A stretch of 15,056 nt of DNA. It comes from JARRRL01 sp037380725. GTDB taxonomy: Bacteria; Pseudomonadota; Gammaproteobacteria; Pseudomonadales; JANQJO01. The position numbers and the translations under genes were made by a program. The stretch lies in assembly GCA_037380725.1 (NCBI GenBank), contig JARRRL010000090.1:1-15056 (forward strand), in the 5' to 3' direction. Within the stretch, counting starts at the first letter, position 1, and each line of letters begins with the position of its first letter. This document shows, in pieces, positions 13,906-15,056 of this stretch. The notes under the pieces were generated by a model that was not told the origin of the DNA, made no database searches, and saw nothing but the letters and a program-made list of their open reading frames with translations.

Positions 13906-15056
13906 ATGGCTCATACAGGTTTGTCTCAAATTGACAAAATAATTGAGAACTTTCATGAGAACGTCGGCTTAATGTGGGAACTGGGTGTTGCGCCGAATGC
14001 AGATAAAAGCTTTGATCATTTGTTTTCCGCTACTCAAGTAGCGGAAATGCTAAATAGAAGTCGTGTAACTTTGAGTAAATTAACAGACGAATTACAACTT
14101 AATCCAGTCGTAACCAGTGGTGGTAGAATATCCGGCTATCATTTAGACGACATCAACCGTATTCGGGATCATTTAGCAATCAGACCTATTCGACAAATTG
14201 GTGACCCGACAGCCCGTATAGCAATACAAAACTTTAAAGGTGGTAGTGGAAAAAGTGCTACAACTACACACTTTGCTCAACATTTGGCTATAAAAGGTTA
14301 TCGTGTCTTGATCGTTGATGTAGACCCTCAAGCCTCAACCACTGCAAGTTGTGGTTTCGTTCCAGATCGTGACTTCTGTCTTGATGACACTATGCTTCCC
14401 GTATTTCGTGGAGAAGCAAATCCTGAGGATGTTATTAAATCCACATATTTTCCTGGAATCCACCTCATCCCCTCTTGCCTCCAAGCATATGAAGCTGAAT
14501 TTGCATTAGTTTTTGCTATAGCTGATGCAGATGCTCGAGGCGACACAGAGCAAAAATTATCCTTGTACTTTGAATTAGATGAATTGTTAAAACGTGTAGA
14601 AGAAAACTACGATGTCATTTTAATGGACTCACCTCCAGCCCTTTCGATTATGTCACTAAACATACTATGCGCAGCCAACGGCATCTTTGTTCCTGCACCT
14701 CCAATGATTTACGATTACCTTTCAACGGGACAGTACTTCATGATGATTAATAAAATGATGAGTGGTATTGTCGAAAATAAGCACTTTAACTTCATAAAAG
14801 TACTACCAACTAAAGTCGAGCGTGGAAAACGCAAGCAAGTTGATTTTGTGGAAGTCATGAAAGACACATTTGGGAATGACATCACCAAAACAGCCATTTT
14901 TTCAAGTTCAAATATTCCAAACGCGGCTCAAGAATTTAAATCAGCTTATGAAACTACAGGAAAAATGAAGGATCGTGTTGTTATAGAAATGTTGAACAAT
15001 GTTTTCAGTAAACTTGAAACAGAAATTTTAAAAATGTGGCCATCTCAACAAGAGAC
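13906..15056 (+). CDS. parA: ParA-type partition ATPase (type Ia), 3' end outside window
   Basis: Deviant-Walker ATPase that segregates plasmids or secondary chromosomes with ParB and a centromere. The first 383 residues are visible and the frame is open at the window edge. Residues about 40-95 form a MerR-like helix-turn-helix (FSATQVAEMLNRSRVTLSKL, then RISGYHLDDINRIRDHL). This N-terminal domain is characteristic of type Ia ParA, which represses its own promoter. Walker A is KGGSGKSATTT (111-121) with the signature lysine K111. VLIVDVDPQAS (134-144) is the A' motif, and YDVILMDSPPALS (235-247) is Walker B. Start is ATG 13906, with AAGGA (13893-13897) at eight nt. Promoter and direct repeats lie immediately upstream. 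A parB gene would be expected just beyond the window. Type Ia ParA is normally carried by plasmids and chromids rather than by primary chromosomes. Base composition is AT-richer than in the genes to the left. Confidence 0.92.
   Translation, partial: MAHTGLSQIDKIIENFHENVGLMWELGVAPNADKSFDHLFSATQVAEMLNRSRVTLSKLTDELQLNPVVTSGGRISGYHLDDINRIRDHLAIRPIRQIGDPTARIAIQNFKGGSGKSATTTHFAQHLAIKGYRVLIVDVDPQASTTASCGFVPDRDFCLDDTMLPVFRGEANPEDVIKSTYFPGIHLIPSCLQAYEAEFALVFAIADADARGDTEQKLSLYFELDELLKRVEENYDVILMDSPPALSIMSLNILCAANGIFVPAPPMIYDYLSTGQYFMMINKMMSGIVENKHFNFIKVLPTKVERGKRKQVDFVEVMKDTFGNDITKTAIFSSSNIPNAAQEFKSAYETTGKMKDRVVIEMLNNVFSKLETEILKMWPSQQE

Overview
The window reads as a gammaproteobacterial chromosome segment that runs into plasmid-type DNA at its right end. 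The housekeeping genes (AmpG, AnmK, MscS, MurI, NhaD) are of types common in Gammaproteobacteria. A mechanosensitive channel together with an NhaD-type sodium/proton antiporter suggests a marine, saline or osmotically variable habitat. The species cannot be named from the sequence, and the assignment rests on protein resemblance alone. A run of 15 Ns marks a draft assembly.

Left part (1-5546): a truncated ampG (minus strand) is divergent from an unusually long anmK (plus strand). These form a peptidoglycan-recycling pair: AmpG imports anhydro-muropeptides and AnmK phosphorylates the released anhydro-MurNAc. A largely non-coding stretch follows. Then comes a GH32-like beta-propeller glycosidase whose start is problematic: the best ribosome site and ATG lie in another frame, just before a T7 run. 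A strong 12-bp inverted repeat separates it from an MscS-type channel.

Middle (5571-10085): a PAS-containing sensor kinase homologue on the minus strand converges on mscS and carries the N-gap. It lacks the phosphoacceptor histidine and several ATP-site residues. Divergent from it, after a leader with a G/C-rich hairpin, is a SAM-dependent methyltransferase with a TPR tail, followed 49 nt later by murI (glutamate racemase), which makes D-glutamate for new peptidoglycan.

Right part (10086-15056): nhaD has a near-consensus sigma-70 promoter and a roughly 190-nt leader that folds on paper into a three-way junction with a competing alternative partner. This is a candidate ion-responsive RNA. Then come an unrecognised 357-aa minus-strand gene, a small frameshifted coding remnant, about six direct repeats at 21-22-bp helical spacing, an AT-rich segment with a promoter, and a ParA-type partition ATPase with an N-terminal helix-turn-helix that runs off the window. 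Iteron-like repeats, AT-rich DNA and a type Ia ParA look like a plasmid or chromid maintenance module beside normally chromosomal genes.

The most promising leads are the nhaD leader, the iteron/ParA module, the degenerate kinase and the possible T-run slippage in the GH32-like gene.
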